A stretch of DNA of 64,000 nucleotides from Branchiostoma floridae (GCF_000003815.2 NC_049988.1:9245900-9309899); one strand, 5' to 3'; positions 21,846 through 35,103 are shown, counted from the stretch's first letter. Translations and numbers: made by a program. The notes: generated by a model from the letters alone, not told the origin.

Positions 21846-24800
21846 ATGCGGCAGTTTCTGATCGTGTCTGTGTGTCTGTTGGTGTCCGCTTGGGCGGACG
21901 ACACACCTGTGGACCTGACGCTACAGGTAACGTAACCGTCATCAGCAAGTTTTTACCGTTATATATCTAAGTAGTGGCTAAGACGGTGAAAATTGTCAAA
22001 CTTGACGAGTGTATCTTTTCAGGATTCTGTTCACTAGCACTTCCGAACTTCTTTTTGTTTTCTCGACAATCAAGAAGTGTCGAATTCAAAATGAAATCTT
22101 TCAATCAATAGTATAGCTATTTTTGCTGGATCAGCAATGATAAATTTGCACACAGAATTAATTGTTGATATCAATAAATTGAGCATAACTTCAGATATAA
22201 CATCTTTGTAAATACGTCGTAAAAACAAAATTTGTAGGTATATATGCATGCGTTACGTCGACAGATAGTCCTGTTTTTCAACTTTTGTCCGTTGGTTTCG
22301 CACTTCGTACATGCAAGTATGTCTAAAGCAAACATTTATCGAATGACAATGTTTCTGTCTTTATAATTTTTAGTCGCCTTTTGAAAGTGTATTTGCTGTT
22401 GCAAAGAAGAATTCTATGACGTAGTCTGTACATGTCCTACGTGCGTTCTGCGTGGTCTACTGTGATAAAACCAAGCAACCAACCAAACAAAAAATCTAAC
22501 GCCAAAAAAAAGCTGTAAATACCTGTATTTTAGATATTCTAAACTATTTTCGATGAATATAATGTTCTCTCATTACAAATGATGAGAAATGATAACAATC
22601 ACTTCTGCTACCGCACAATAGTTCAAAATGCCTACGGTGGGCTCGAGTAAAACCCATGATATCACATTATCGTCAGGCGATCGATAATCTAGCCTTCTGT
22701 GTAGACCCCCCGCCCAAATAAAAACCGGCCCCGCTCGAAGTCTGCGAAGGAGGCTAACAAATACAATAACTATCTAATGTTCTTTCTCACACAGGCGGGT
22801 GAGAAGGGGAAAGACATAGTTGACGCCTGTATCGGACGGATCAACCTGGCCCAGATCTTCGAAGATGATGCGGGCATGCTGCGCAGGATCGGTAAGATCA
22901 GTAACATTCTGTTTACTATAGCCTGGAGTCCAGCCTTGTTGGCGGAAGCAGACCTTTCGGAGAGCGACTAAAAGCACAACGAGGCTGGACTCCAGGCTAG
23001 GCTTGCAAGCAATTACAAACTAGGAAAAAAATTAGATGCGATGCTTAACATACTTCACAGTACTGAAAGTACTATTCGTCACTGTCGACCAAACAGGCAT
23101 CAGTATCCGTATGTGACTCCAGTGCAAGAAACATTCAACCAATCAAACAACAGAATACGTATGTCAATATACAGGTATGCGTAGAAACATCCAAATATCC
23201 ACTCGGTTATAAACGTCCTATATGTACTAGTAAAAGCCGAATGGAAAGACTATCCGAATTAATAATTCAAAATGATATCTCTCGAAAGAGAGTTTGTGTA
23301 GTATACGCTACTCAGTGAAGAGACTCAGATAGATCCTTGCCTGTGTTTAAAGTTAAAATTTACTTATTTTCAGCGTGGGTGGAGACCCAGTTCGGAGAGG
23401 CAGAGGGCGCTACTACATGTATCTGGGGCGTGACGCCGGAAATGTATGAGAGAGTCTCCCCCAGTCAGTCTACCAAGGACGCCATTTTGGTGAGTATGTT
23501 TCCATGGCAACAGATATCAATCAAACGCCTGACATGACATACTGCTTGAGAATAAAGATACAAATGGTTATTTCAACACTTAACTTGTCTTTACGTATAC
23601 ACAGATCATATACTTTTTCTTCAATTTTACCCCATGATTTGGATCACCAACCTTTCATATTAGTGGGCACGGGATTTAAAAGGAAAAGGTATGATGGAAA
23701 TTCAGTTTGGTGTCCTATTCATCATATTTTGTCTCCAAAAGGTGCCCGGTCGGGTCCCAATTTGGAATATAACGTAGGTCTGATCGTAATGATGTTTAAC
23801 GTTTGTTTTCCAGGTGGAGTTGGGGATCGACTGGGACCAGGTGGACGTGTCGGACCTGCAGAAGCCCCTGTACTGCGCCCTGGCCGCCAGGATTCTGTTC
23901 GCAGGCTGTCAGACGGACCTGCCGCTTAGCCTGGACCTCCAGGCCGACCTGTGGGTCACCTGCTACAACACGCAGGGCGACAAGCAGACATACATCGACG
24001 CTGTCAATGAGCTAGAACAGGAGTCAGGTCAGAACTAAATTATTTCTATAAAAGGCACAAAACGTACAGACCTTTAAATGACTTATTCTACTTGTGCATA
24101 CGGAGATTTTATTATTTTGATTATTAGTGTGTTTGTACGTTTGTTTGTGTGTCCGTTCCCGTAGTTATTTGAGTGCTGTAGAGTGACTGGTTTTCATAAG
24201 GAACTGTTTTTCATCTAGACACTGAGAGGAAGTTAGGTCAAAGGTCCAAAAAGGTTCCAGAATAGTTTATTTCATTTCCTGTCTCCATTTTCCCGCTATA
24301 TGCATGTTTGTTACCTTATGTCAGTTATGAGAGCCACTGGAAAATGTGTCAAACAGAATGAGTAAAACATTCACATTAATGAATGAAACAAGACATTCAC
24401 AAAAGTGAAAATATTTCACTGAAATATTTATGAGATCTTATCATTCTTGGCACCTTATTCATATATAATACCTCTACCGGTAAAGGTCAAGGAAAAGGTG
24501 TAGCAAACTACGTTTACAAAGCTAAGCTTAGTTTAAGATATATGAGCTTCAACGTGGTCCTGACAGCTTACAGTTAACGTTTGATTTGCAAAAGGTGGAG
24601 TTCGTTTGGTTTTAAGGCGGGGTTGCCTAGTTCTCGCACACTGCGTATTATACAGCGTTAGCAACCCTGGCATGTCTAATGAAAAGGACTGAATTTTAGT
24701 CACTTCAGCTGCGTCATCGTTCTTGTTATCCTGACAACGTGCAACGTTAACAATCTGTACTTTGACCGCTAAGATTTGAATAGTAACTTTTGATTAGCTT

Positions 24801-27800
24801 AATGATACGTTGATTTCGTGAGCACAACGCTCTATTATGTTTGAGCACCAAGTTCGGTTCATTTTCTTTTGTTTAACGCCTTGTATTGTAAACGTCGTTC
24901 AAAACAATGAAAATGACACAAACACAACAATTGAATAGATTTACACTTTGCTTGGCAGTTCATGGCGTTTAAATGCTTGAGTGAATAGTTACGTTACAAG
25001 CCTTTAAGACTAACACACGATATATTTTCCTTCTTTTGTTCTTTCCTCGTCATTTTTACCTATAGGAGGGGAAAACTTATTTGGGTCATTGGGTGATTTT
25101 ATAGTACTGTAGAAGCCTTCCTTTAACTCTGAATGTACGTTTACGGTAAACTGCCTTCTTCACAGAGTGTAAGATCCCCGGTATGGACATGGTGTTTGTA
25201 CTTGACGGCTCCGGTAGTGTCGGGGCGGACAACTTCGAGACGGTGAAAGACTTCGTGGTGTCTGTAGTGGACGGGTTTGAGATCGGACAGTCCCGTACCC
25301 GTATCGGTGTGGTACAGTACAGGTATGATGATGTATTATATACTATTCATTTTTCATCTCCGTGAAAGAGATTGTGTTACCGAAAACATAAAATTAACTT
25401 AGAAATTGAATTGAGTTTCATGGCTTTTGTATATATAGGTCTTGACTAAGCCAAAGTGATTGGATGTTTCTCCCCCCCCCCCTCCCCGACCCACTAGCAG
25501 CTCTCTTTTAAAATGTAGTCATTACCTTTGCCAGAATGGCTAAGGTTATGTTTTAGGCTTGTGGGTCTGTGTATCTGTCTGTGTGTGTGTGTGTGTGTTA
25601 ACAGCATAACTCGAGAAGCCTTGGATGGATCCCGATGATATTTGGTAGGTGGATAGGGGTCGGGAAAACGAAGGTCAAGTTCGATAATGGGCCCCCTAGC
25701 GGCTTGCTAAGGTACTGCAGCAGAACCTCAATTTTTGATATCTCGTGTTCTGGACATGCTGTGGTTATGATTTTTGAGTGGTAGGTAGCCCTTGGGGCAG
25801 AGAGTAAGTATTTTAGGTTTGGACCCCCTAGCGGCTTGTTTGGAACTGCAGTCGCCGATTTCCTTCCAAACTTTGGACGAGAATAACTCGAGAACGTGTT
25901 GATGGATCGTCACGATTTTTGGTTTGTAGATAGCCCAAGTAACAATGTACATTATGAAATACTAATTATGCAAATCAGTAACTTATTTGCATAATTAATG
26001 AGGAAAGTTTATAAAACCACTGCATTTCATGATAGGACTTTCAAACTTGTCACATATATAGATGAGAAAGAGAGAAATATCAATGCATATTAATTATGCA
26101 AATGATGACCTCATTTGCATAATTAATGAGAAAATATAAACGTGTTGACGGATCGTCATGATTTTTGGTATGTAGATAGCCAAAGGAAAGACTTACATGA
26201 TGGAATTCTAATTATGCAAATTGACAGCTAATTTGCATAATTAATGAGGAAAGTTTGTAAATCCACTGCATTCCTTTATAGGTCTTTCAAACTTGTCACA
26301 CTTGTAGCTGAGAAAGAAAGAAATATCTATACATATTAATTATGCAGATGATGATCTCATTTGCATAATTAATGGCAAAATATGAACATGTTGACGGATC
26401 GTCATGATTTTTGGTATGTAGATATCCTAAGTAAAAACTTTCATAATGAGATACTAATTATATAAATTAAATTTGCATAATTAATGCGGAAAGTTGATAA
26501 ATCCACTGCATTCCGTGATAGGACTTTCAAACTTGACACATATGGAACTGAGAAAGATGGCAGAGAGTAAGAGGTGTATGTTTGGGTCCGGTAAGGTCTT
26601 TTCTTGAACTGCAGGAGCCGGTTTAGTTTCCTACTTTGAAAGAGAATAAGTCAAGATGATGAAAGGGTCATCAAGGGATGAAAGGGTCATCATGATTTTT
26701 GGTATGCTGATAGCTTAAGTGATGCTTGATACAATTTGATATCATCATGTAAATAGGGATCTAATTTGTACAAGCAATGGCGAAATGTTATGAACCAACT
26801 CCGGGCATATAAAATAAAATGTAATGAGTAACACATTTATGTCTACAGACATCATTCTACATAACAAACCTGGTTTATTTGGCAAAGGTATGTGTTCGTG
26901 GAACTCTAGTTTTTTATGAGTAAAATGTTTCCGTTTCAGCACTTCATATTTTAGGGTTTGCGTCCTAGAACCTTTGTGTGGGAAAGGTAACGGTATCAAA
27001 TGATTCTAATTAACGTAGGCCACGTTGATTTGACAATATTTGGATGACATTCCCTGGGATCCGGATTAAAAAAAACGTTTTGCAAAAAGAAATTTTCTTC
27101 GTGGTCAGGAAGGTTGAACAAATGATTGAACTCACGGTGTATGGTATATTGAACAATAGATTCTTTATTTTTGTTCTCTCAAATCTTCTTCTTTGGGGGT
27201 TGACTTTGGCATTTTGCAACATATACACTATATATTTCGACAGTTTGGTCGAGACAATGTTTTAGGAAACGGTCGAAAATTGATGTGCTCCCGGATGTCA
27301 GTCATATAATCAACCCGGGCCTTATTTTGCTCTCAATTTCCTCCTGCAGCGACGAGGTACAGAATGAGTTCAACCTGACTGAGTATGGCAACAAAGCTGA
27401 TGTTCAGGTAGGACCTTGGTGTTCGCTAATCTCCAAGCAGATCTACCGGGGGCCAGACAGTAGCCTCTCCCAGACTGACTTCTCTGGTATCAATTTGTCA
27501 GGGGAGAATAATTTTCTAGGGGATTTTCATTTGTTATACTAGAGGATTTGGCAGGGAAAACATTTACATTAGCGTGGACTGACTCCCCTAATCAATTTCC
27601 CGATTTCTTGCCAACTTCTACGATCCCCGTACCCCATAGGAAGGTCTGGTGGAGGCTAGCCGGACAGTATCAAAAGCCCAAGGAGGTTTATCTTACTTAA
27701 CCTCCTCGTACTAAATACATGTACATGTACTATCCAATTGGCCCTCATGTATATGATATCAGCTAACCAGTATAGACGCATATGAAATTTTAGTCACCTT

Positions 27801-30586
27801 TTAAAACATTTCAGTGACCTCAATGATTATTTTATTACCCACTCAGTCAGCTATCAGCAACATCACATACCTACAAGGCAGGACGTACACGGGCGCCGCC
27901 TTGCGGTACATGACAGACGTCAGTTTTTCTGAGGAGGCAGGTGCCAGGCCTCCGTACCAGGCTATTCCTAAGGTATGTCACGTTCTTTGTTGTTTTGCTA
28001 GTACTGTAAATACTAGTAGCCTTGTATCCAGCCGTATTGTAGCTCCCCAGATATAATACGGCTGGATACCAGGCTAAGATACTAGCGCTATGAACCTTCT
28101 CCTCTTGTTAGTTCACGTTCACTCCGACAATTACTCCTGGCGACTATCGGAGACAGAGCGAATGTTAACAAATTTGGATGGCTCTATGGGGCATTGGTAG
28201 ATTGGTATTTCATTTTAAGAAGGAAATACTAGTAATCCTTTTCCACGAAGATCAAGTACTGGGCCACAGGTGTTGTGGCTCACATGCTCCGTTGAGGTGC
28301 ACTACACACAAGATTCAGCCCATAACCACATCTACCTATTCACACAGGTTGGTATCGTAGTCACGGATGGTGAGGCTACCGACAACGTTCAGGGGCCCGC
28401 CTCCAGCGCGCACGAGGCCGGGGTAAACGTGTTCGCCATCGGTATCGGGGGCTACGATGTACGGGAGTTGAGGCAGATTGCCACAGACCCTGACGCCACG
28501 CATGTCTTCGCTGTGGACAACTTCGCCGCCACGGACTACATCAAGGACGCACTGGAGGGAAGGACTTGCAAAGGTACCGAAAGTATCATTCATAAAGTAA
28601 CTATCAACAAATAAACAAACAAATAGATAAATAACGCACGTCATGTACTGCCCACAGGTACCCGAAAAAAGAAAACCTGACAAAATGAAATACCAATACA
28701 AACTTTCAAAAAGATGCCCAAACCTAACCTCTATTGGAGAGTGCGATAAAAAGACTTCTTGAATTCAGACTTCAGTTCGAAGTTTAGAAGCGTCTGACAA
28801 TGAGGTGGCTATTTGACCTTTCTTGTCATTAGAAGATATGTTTGGCAAAGAAGTTGGCTCCTTGGTTCATCAGAAAATATCACCCTTGTACCGGAAGACA
28901 GCTAGTTTCTAATCACTTGGTGTTCTTGTTTCCGTTCTCCCATAGAACCGGCTGAGGTGGCAGTGGGGCAAACCGTGCAGGGAGACCTGCCACAGGGGAC
29001 GCTGCAGTTCCTGTCCTTCAGGGTAGGAGGCACTTTTTATGCGCGATGTCAGAAAGTAGCACTTTGAATGAAATTATCCTTCGTTTTATCCAGGAGGATA
29101 AAAATAGGCTATTTTAACCTTTATGGAGTCGAGCAAAGGTGACTGTGCATAAATTACTGTATTTCAGTAGAACCAGACCAGTTAAACACAAACTTACATA
29201 TCACTTTCGTCTCCATAGGTTAAGATCCGCCGTGGTATGACGTTCAAGTTGAAGATGAGGGTCGGCAGTGTCAACTTCTTCCTGTCTATCCGCATCAGGA
29301 ACCCAAACAGCGCTCTGTACGACTTCCGGCTGCGCACGCGGCCGAACAAGATGAGGTCAGTGAGTTCATACCTGATGATTCCCGATGATAGATCATGATA
29401 GTCTCCAAGCAGACCCTACGGTGCCTAAAGAGATACTATCAAAGCTGGCAAAGGAGTATAGCCGGCCAAAGGGAGATAGCCGGCCAAAGGGAGTCAAACG
29501 GGCCGCTATACTAAGTCCCTTGCCAGCTTTGATACTATTTCTAATGCACCGTAGGGTCTGCTTGGAGACTAACCCGATTACTTCTAGGTGAAGTAGGCGG
29601 CACTGCCTGTGGTGTCACCCTCCTGTCACTCACAACACTTCCTCTTCCGTCAGCACAAATCCAACTGTGTTTTAAAGCTTTTCACTGCCTCTGCTATCAC
29701 CTTCTGTTGGTTATAAGTTCCATTTCTGTACTGTTCTAAATGCAAAAGACTGGTGACGTACAGTAGATTTGGCCTGTGGCACAGCGAGCTTTAAATAATG
29801 ACCTCTCGTTGACTGGTGCTGACCCGTATAGAAGCTATCTACTTGTGCCATCTCCTTGCCTGTGAGGAATTTGAGGGTCATCTTCACGAATACAGTGGCA
29901 CTCCTAGGCCGGCTACACTACTTTGCCAGCTTTTGATACTATCTTGTGCTACCATAGGATCTGCTTGGAGATTTGAGGTCAGTAATACCAAGCAGATATC
30001 TGGGTGAAATACTAGTACTTAATGGGGCGTTTTCCAACAGACGCCGTTTTTTTTAGGTGTATCCCCAAGTAGGTGTTTGGTAGGTTGATCGTATCGTTTT
30101 CCATAGCGTTTCCCAACATCTATTTGGAGCTTATGCTATTGCTAACATCCGAGAAGTAACATATACCCATTTTGCCTGCTCAACACACCTATTCTCCTGT
30201 TCAACATACCCATTTTACTAGATTAACACACCTATTTGACCTGTCCAACGCGCCAATAATTTGACTGCTCAACACACCCAGTTTGCCTTGTTATCCCCCT
30301 TACCCCCTTTCTCCTGTCCTGCCCCAGGCTTGACATCTTCATCCCGCCGAGCCGTCTGCGCGAGCTGCTGGGGCGGGAGCGGCGCCAGGCCGTGTCCGAT
30401 GGCGAGGACGAGGAGGTGGAGCTGTTCGCCGCTATCGAGGGCGTGGACGGGACCAACCAGTTTGACCTGGAGACAGACGAGGGCGACACGGCAGACCCCG
30501 CCTACCTGGATAACAGTTCTCCCCGCCGGGCAGCTGTTGGCGTGCTGACACTCGTCATGCTGTTCATCACGGCGATCATGCAGTAG
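21846..30586 (+). CDS. Secreted/GPI-anchored von Willebrand factor A domain protein
   Basis: Eleven exons: 21846-21926, 22795-22891, 23374-23489, 23814-24027, 25166-25322, 27350-27407, 27847-27972, 28348-28573, 28946-29022, 29219-29355, 30328-30586. They give 515 aa with matching phases. A signal peptide (MRQFLIVSVCLLVSAWA) comes first. A cysteine-containing N-terminal module of about 140 aa follows (RIAWVETQFGEAEG ... CIWGVTPEMYERV), vaguely like lysozyme-type folds. The vWA domain (about residues 170-355) has an intact MIDAS: DGSGS, the threonine in TYTGAAL, and VTDGEATD. Then comes a beta-rich region (VAVGQTVQGDLPQGTLQFLS ...) resembling pre-peptidase C-terminal modules, an acidic linker, and a hydrophobic C-terminus (AAVGVLTLVMLFITAIMQ) typical of a GPI signal. 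vWA MIDAS domains bind ligands through a divalent metal; the ligand is unknown. Introns hold several mobile elements. Confidence 0.9.
22919..22999. mobile_element. TAGCC-type foldback element, no clear target duplication
   Basis: 81-bp palindrome starting TAGCCTGGAGTCCAGCC and ending GGCTGGACTCCAGGCTA, 27 bp into an intron of the vWA gene. Termini match the family at 28017, 38553, 47509 and 58105. Flanks show no convincing direct repeat. Confidence 0.8.
25518..26905. repeat. 1.4-kb octamer-rich repeat, copy A (vWA gene intron)
   Basis: Starts near GTCATTACCTTTGCCAGAAT and ends near TATTTGGCAAAGGTATGTG. A second, highly similar copy lies at 33281-34645 in the same orientation. Inside are about three sub-repeats of roughly 250 bp, each with GATTTTTGGTATGTAGATA and paired inverted motifs AATTATGCAAAT / ATTTGCATAATT, which contain the POU octamer ATGCAAAT. 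No coding capacity is visible, so it is probably non-autonomous. Confidence 0.9.
27425..27690. repeat. Dispersed repeat in vWA gene intron
   Basis: Contains CTAATCTCCAAGCAGA at its left, a GGGGAGAATAATTTTCTAGG core, and GTGGACTGACTCCCCT then CTACGATCCCCGTACCC on the right. The same modules occur in the same order at 47424-47725 in an LSS intron. Confidence 0.65.
28017..28076. mobile_element. TAGCC-type foldback element with 9-bp duplication
   Basis: 60-bp palindrome (TAGCCTTGTATCCAGCCGTA ... TACGGCTGGATACCAGGCTA) flanked by AAATACTAG (28008-28016) and AGATACTAG (28077-28085), which match at eight of nine positions. Lies in an intron of the vWA gene. Confidence 0.85.
29399..29571. mobile_element. 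Foldback element with TAGTCTCCAAGCAGA ends
   Basis: Terminal inverted repeats TAGTCTCCAAGCAGACCCTA / its complement, plus inverted subterminal CTTTGCCAGCTTTGATACTA-type modules and a short internal duplication (ATAGCCGGCCAAAGGGAG). A partial relative sits at about 29895-29975 and a full relative at 49162-49316. No target duplication is clear here. It lies in the last intron of the vWA gene. Confidence 0.8.
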
Positions 30587-30599
30587 TGTGGTTCACTGC

Positions 30600-30795
30600 T
30601 GTCCGATTCAGTGGCAGTGCTGTTCGATTCAGCACTATCCGATTCAGTGCTGTCCGACTCGGTGCTGTCCGATTCAGTACTACCCGATTCAGTGCTTCCG
30701 ACTCAATGCTGTCCGATTAAGTGCTGCCTGATTTAGTGCTGTCCGAGTAATTTTAATACAGTCTGATTTCGTCCTGTCCGATTCAGTACCATCCA
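30600..30795. repeat. Degenerate ~15-bp tandem repeat in vWA gene 3' UTR
   Basis: About a dozen imperfect copies of AGTGCTGTCCGATTC start just after the TAG stop at 30584-30586. The likely polyadenylation signal is AATAAA at 31103-31108. Confidence 0.8.
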
Positions 30796-31280
30796 ATGGC
30801 AGCTATCTAGTGGTTGCTGACTACTAACGTCTACGTAGATATCAAAACACTAAGATATTATCATTTCCCACGGTTTTCTTAAAACAGCAAAAATAAGTTT
30901 TAATACTTTACAGAGTTTGTATCTGTGTGTGTGATGAATTTGCAACCACTAAGTTATGATACAGAAAACGATTGATTACGAATACGGCCTTGTATTCAAG
31001 TTGGTTGCTAAAGACTCCCATTTCGACCAAGAGGTTATACTGCGTGTTTATAACTCATCTTGTTTTTCTTTCTGCAAACCATTGATATTGTTTTGTTTTG
31101 ATAATAAAACACAGGCAGCAACTAGTTCTTGTGACTTCCCGTGTTTTCCTGTATTTCTTAAATATAGTTCCATAGGTGGTAGCTGAATACTCGCATGTAC
31201 AATGGGGGCAATGAAGTATTGTCTGTTAAGAGTCTGTAGATGATTCATTTTAAAATGTTCCGGAGAAAAAGTCTGATGGG

Positions 31281-32357
31281 CACTGGCGGATCCAGAAATT
31301 TGGCAAGGGGGGTGCCGCGCAGCGTAAGCTGCGCGGGGGGTTGAGCACGAGAGGGGGGTTCCCCCCTCTCGTTGGGGGGGGTATGGGGGGCCTCCCCCAG
31401 AAAATTTTTAAGAAAAAGAGGCTCTCTGGTGCATTTTAGAGCCATCTCTGAGCAAATTTGAGAAACAAACTAACACTGACTTTTTGTCATGTCAGTGGCT
31501 GTCTAGTTAACGTTAAGGAATTTTTAGCAACTACCACTGAGGACAAACCTAACGAAGGCTAGTTCTTCCTTCTTAATATTCATAAATGACGCCACGCTAC
31601 ACAAAAAATATCGCAAAATTATTTGTACCTGGCTGCCGATTTGCCTTTCTCCGGCTCGCGCTCCTATAATTTGTATAAAATCGCATAGAAATCTCGTGGG
31701 GTCCGAGCGGCTTGCCGGAGACTATTTTGAAAGTGTCTTACGCATTTGAAATTGCATATATTTCGGACTCTTTTTGCTTCTGTGGTGGCAATTGATGACG
31801 GTTAATAGGGGGAAAATGACAACAAAAACGTCAGCACGATCATCACGGCGTCACTGATCAAAACTGTAGTGGGGAGGGGGGTGCCGGCGCACGACGCCGA
31901 TTTTCCCAAGGCGGGGTCGACCGGTCGCTTCTCTCTAGCCGATGACGGACGATAGAAATCATCAGTTTATTAAAAATATATAATTAACTTCCGCTGATTT
32001 TCTGGAGATCTTACAAAATTTCCACGCTCTTTCTATATCTTTAAGCGCCGATTATGGCTTACAGCGAACCACCAGTTTCATGGGGAAAAATTGACGCGGC
32101 CGCTAACTGTCCCCGGGCTTTTACCGTAAGTTTACGTGACTCCGAAGACCCACTAGTAGTTGCAAACTGCAAATTTCTCTAAATAATTACCAGAAAATCT
32201 CCTTTCAAATAAGCGAATTAGTTTTATAACGTTGTCAATATTATTGGCGTAACTTCCGAAGACCTCTAGTAGCCTGGGGTTATCTTGCCAATTTTTTTTG
32301 GCCAGCTGAAGGGGGTCAGGCGCGCGCCTGGCGCGCACCCCCCTGGATCCGCGCGTG
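31281..32357. mobile_element. ~1.08-kb element with CACTGGCGGATCCAG ends
   Basis: The left terminus CACTGGCGGATCCAG (31281-31295) is mirrored by CTGGATCCGCGCGTG (32343-32357), 13 of 15 positions complementary. Subterminal regions are GC-rich with short hairpins (GCGCAGCGTAAGCTGCGC). No transposase frame is present, so it is probably a non-autonomous DNA transposon. No confident target duplication. Confidence 0.65.
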
Positions 32358-33280
32358 ATTTGGGGGAGAAATTAAAGGTTGATGGTTCCTCAAGATATGG
32401 TTTTAAGCGATTTCTGGGTTTAACTTACCCCATGAAAAATTTAGGTATAGTTTATGTTTGTCTGTGATCAGGTGATTCTTTGTGTGTCCGCGTATTTCTT
32501 TTTGACGACGCCTCAGGGGAGTCGTCAAGTGGTATATATTGCGATCAGTCTGCAAAAATTCTAGGAATTGCACAGGCATTTTTCCAAGAATGCTAGTACT
32601 CCACAGTATGCTTGGTATGTAAGTCCCCCCCCCCCCTAAATCTGTTCCAGATGTATCTCTGGTATGCAATGGTGGAATGTAGGTCACACTGGCTCCCTGG
32701 AGGAATTTGTCCTTTGAAACTAGTGGTAACACAGGGAAACTCTGCACAATGGCTTACGTTGTCTTGGTTGTTATGTTATGTTATGAAGGATACATTTTCT
32801 TTTCTAGAGCTTGTTCAAGCCATACGCCACAGGCAGACAGGAAATACTTCTGTAGTGCTCAGCTGTAGGTTTAGGTCACTGGCAGACCATTGTGCTGTAC
32901 CGGGGATAGTACATTTCTGCTGGCTGTAGGTTTATGTTACAGGTGGGCTAGTATATTGTGCCAGTTATAGTGCGACAGGGAAGTTCCAGTCTATTTCTGA
33001 TTTGAGCTGTATTGTTGTACCCTCAATCGTCGTCATGGCAATGATACATTTTTATTGCCAGTCTTGTTCCAGATGTATTTGCCAGCATAAATTTATCTGG
33101 TCGATTATGGGCCTCCTGGCGTCCTGACTTCGGTACTGCAACAGGAAATCCGGTTATTGTATCTTTTGTCCTGCATGCGCAAAGTTTGATTGTATGGTAA
33201 CTGGAAGTTTTTGATACAAGGAAGAAGTTGTATATGTTTGGTACACATCGATATCCAGGCATGGATTATGTAAATGTGCA
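32358..33280. other. Spacer, nothing recognised
   Basis: Non-coding sequence with short open frames only; no splice-supported exons and no repeat that I could match elsewhere in the window. Confidence 0.4.
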
Positions 33281-34645
33281 AGTCATTACCTTTGCCAGAA
33301 TGGCTAAGGTTATGTTTTAGGCTTGTGAGTCTGTCTGTCTGTGTGTGTGTTAACAGCATAACTCAAGAAGCCTTGGATGGATCCCGATAATATTTGGTAG
33401 GTGGATAGTTGTCGGGAAAACGAAGGTCAAGTTCGATAATGGGTCCCCTAGCGGCTTGCTAAGGTACTGCAGCAGAACCTCAATTTTTGATATCTCGTGT
33501 TCTGGACATGCTGTGGTTATGATTTTTGAGTGGTAGATAGCCCTTGGGGCAGAGAGTAAGTACTAGTAGTTTGGACCCCCTAGCGGCTTGTTTGGAACTG
33601 CAGTCGCCGATTTCCTTTCAAACTTTGGACGAGAATAACTCTAGAACGTGTTGATGGATCGTCACGATTTTTGGTATGTAGATAGCCCAGGTAACAATGT
33701 TCATTATGGAATACTAATTATGCAAATCAGCAACTAATTTGCATAATTAATGAGGAAAGTTTATAAATCCGCTGCATTTCATGATAGGACTTTCAAACTT
33801 GTCACATATATAGATGAGAATAGAGAAAAATCAATCCATATTAATTATGCAAATAGAGACCTCATTTGCATAATTAATGAGAAAATATAAACGTGTTGAC
33901 GGATCGTCATGATTTTTGGTATGTAGATAGTCACAGGGAAGACTTACATGATGGAATTCTAATTATGCAAATCGACAGCTAATTTGCATAATTAATGAGG
34001 AAAGTTTGTAAATCCACTGCATTCCTTTATAGGACTTTCAAACTTGTCACATTTGTAGCTGAGAAAGAAAGAAATATCTATACATATTAATTATGCAGAT
34101 GATGATCTCATTTGCATAATTAATGGCAAAATATGAACATGTTGACGGATCGCCTTTTTTTGGTATGTAGATATCCTAAGTAAAAACGTACATAATGAGA
34201 TACTTATTATATAAATTAACAATTTGCATAATTAATGCGGAAAGTTGATAAATCCACTGCATTTCGTGATAGGACTTTCAAACTTGACACATATGGAACT
34301 GAGAAAGATGGCAGAGACTAAGAGGTGTTTGTGTGGGTCCGGTAATGTCTTTTCTTGAACTGCAGAAGCCGGTTTAGTTTCCTACTTTGAAAGAGAATAA
34401 GTCAAGAAGGGATGAAAGGATCATCATGATTTTTGGTATGCTGATAGCTTAAGTGATGCTTGATACAATTTAATATCATTATGTAAATAGGGATCTAATT
34501 TGTATAAGCAATGGCGAAATGTTATGAACCAACTCCTGGCATATAAAATAAAATGTAATGAGTAACACATTTATGTCTACAGACATCATTCTACATAACA
34601 AACCTGGTTTATTTGGCAAAGGTATGTGTTCGTGGAAATCTAGTT
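33281..34645. repeat. 1.4-kb octamer-rich repeat, copy B (intergenic)
   Basis: Second copy of 25518-26905 in direct orientation, collinear throughout with scattered substitutions and small indels. It ends about 260 bp before the orphan Reeler exon. A fragmentary relative (ATTAATTATGCAAAT with TTTTGGTATATG nearby) appears at about 36975-37050. Confidence 0.9.
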
Positions 34646-34904
34646 TGTATAATCAAACTACTTCATGTAGGTATAAGAGGTCTGTAAACCCTTCCACAAT
34701 TGTAAAGAATCTGTTCACACAGACCCCTTATTTGGACAATCCATGGACTTTATAACACAGAAAGAGCGCCCGGAGTGACCTTTTCTCAGGCCAATCTGAT
34801 GTTAAGGCTCGAAGGTCGGACGCCTCATGATCAAGTGTGAGACGTAGTAACTCCTCTTCTTTACATCTTTGTCCTATCCGTGTGAGTCGGACATCAGGAG
34901 AAAC

Positions 34905-35103
34905 ATGTACGTACTTCTTGTGTTAGTCGGAGCCCTGTCTCTGTGTAACGCGTTCCCTAACGGAGCACCCAAGGCTGCTTGTGTCAACATGACGCCTCAT
35001 CACATCTACTTCAATCTGACAAGGGTACAGGCACAGACCACGCCGAGCCCCTACAGCGTCACTGTAGCATCCAACCTGTACACTGCTGGAGGCACGGTCA
35101 AGG
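34905..35103 (+). CDS. Orphan first exon of a Reeler-domain protein
   Basis: 199-bp exon with a signal peptide (MYVLLVLVGALSLCNA) and the start of a Reeler domain (FPNGAPKAACVNMTPHH). It ends in the same phase and with the same AAGGGTGAGTACA donor as the first exon of the intact gene at 37845. No matching second exon was found before that gene, although the N-gap at 36059-36422 could hide one. Either it is a tandem duplicate that lost its downstream exons, or an alternative first exon that splices in frame to the exon at 39648. It has no stop or frameshift, so it is not obviously dead. Confidence 0.7.
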
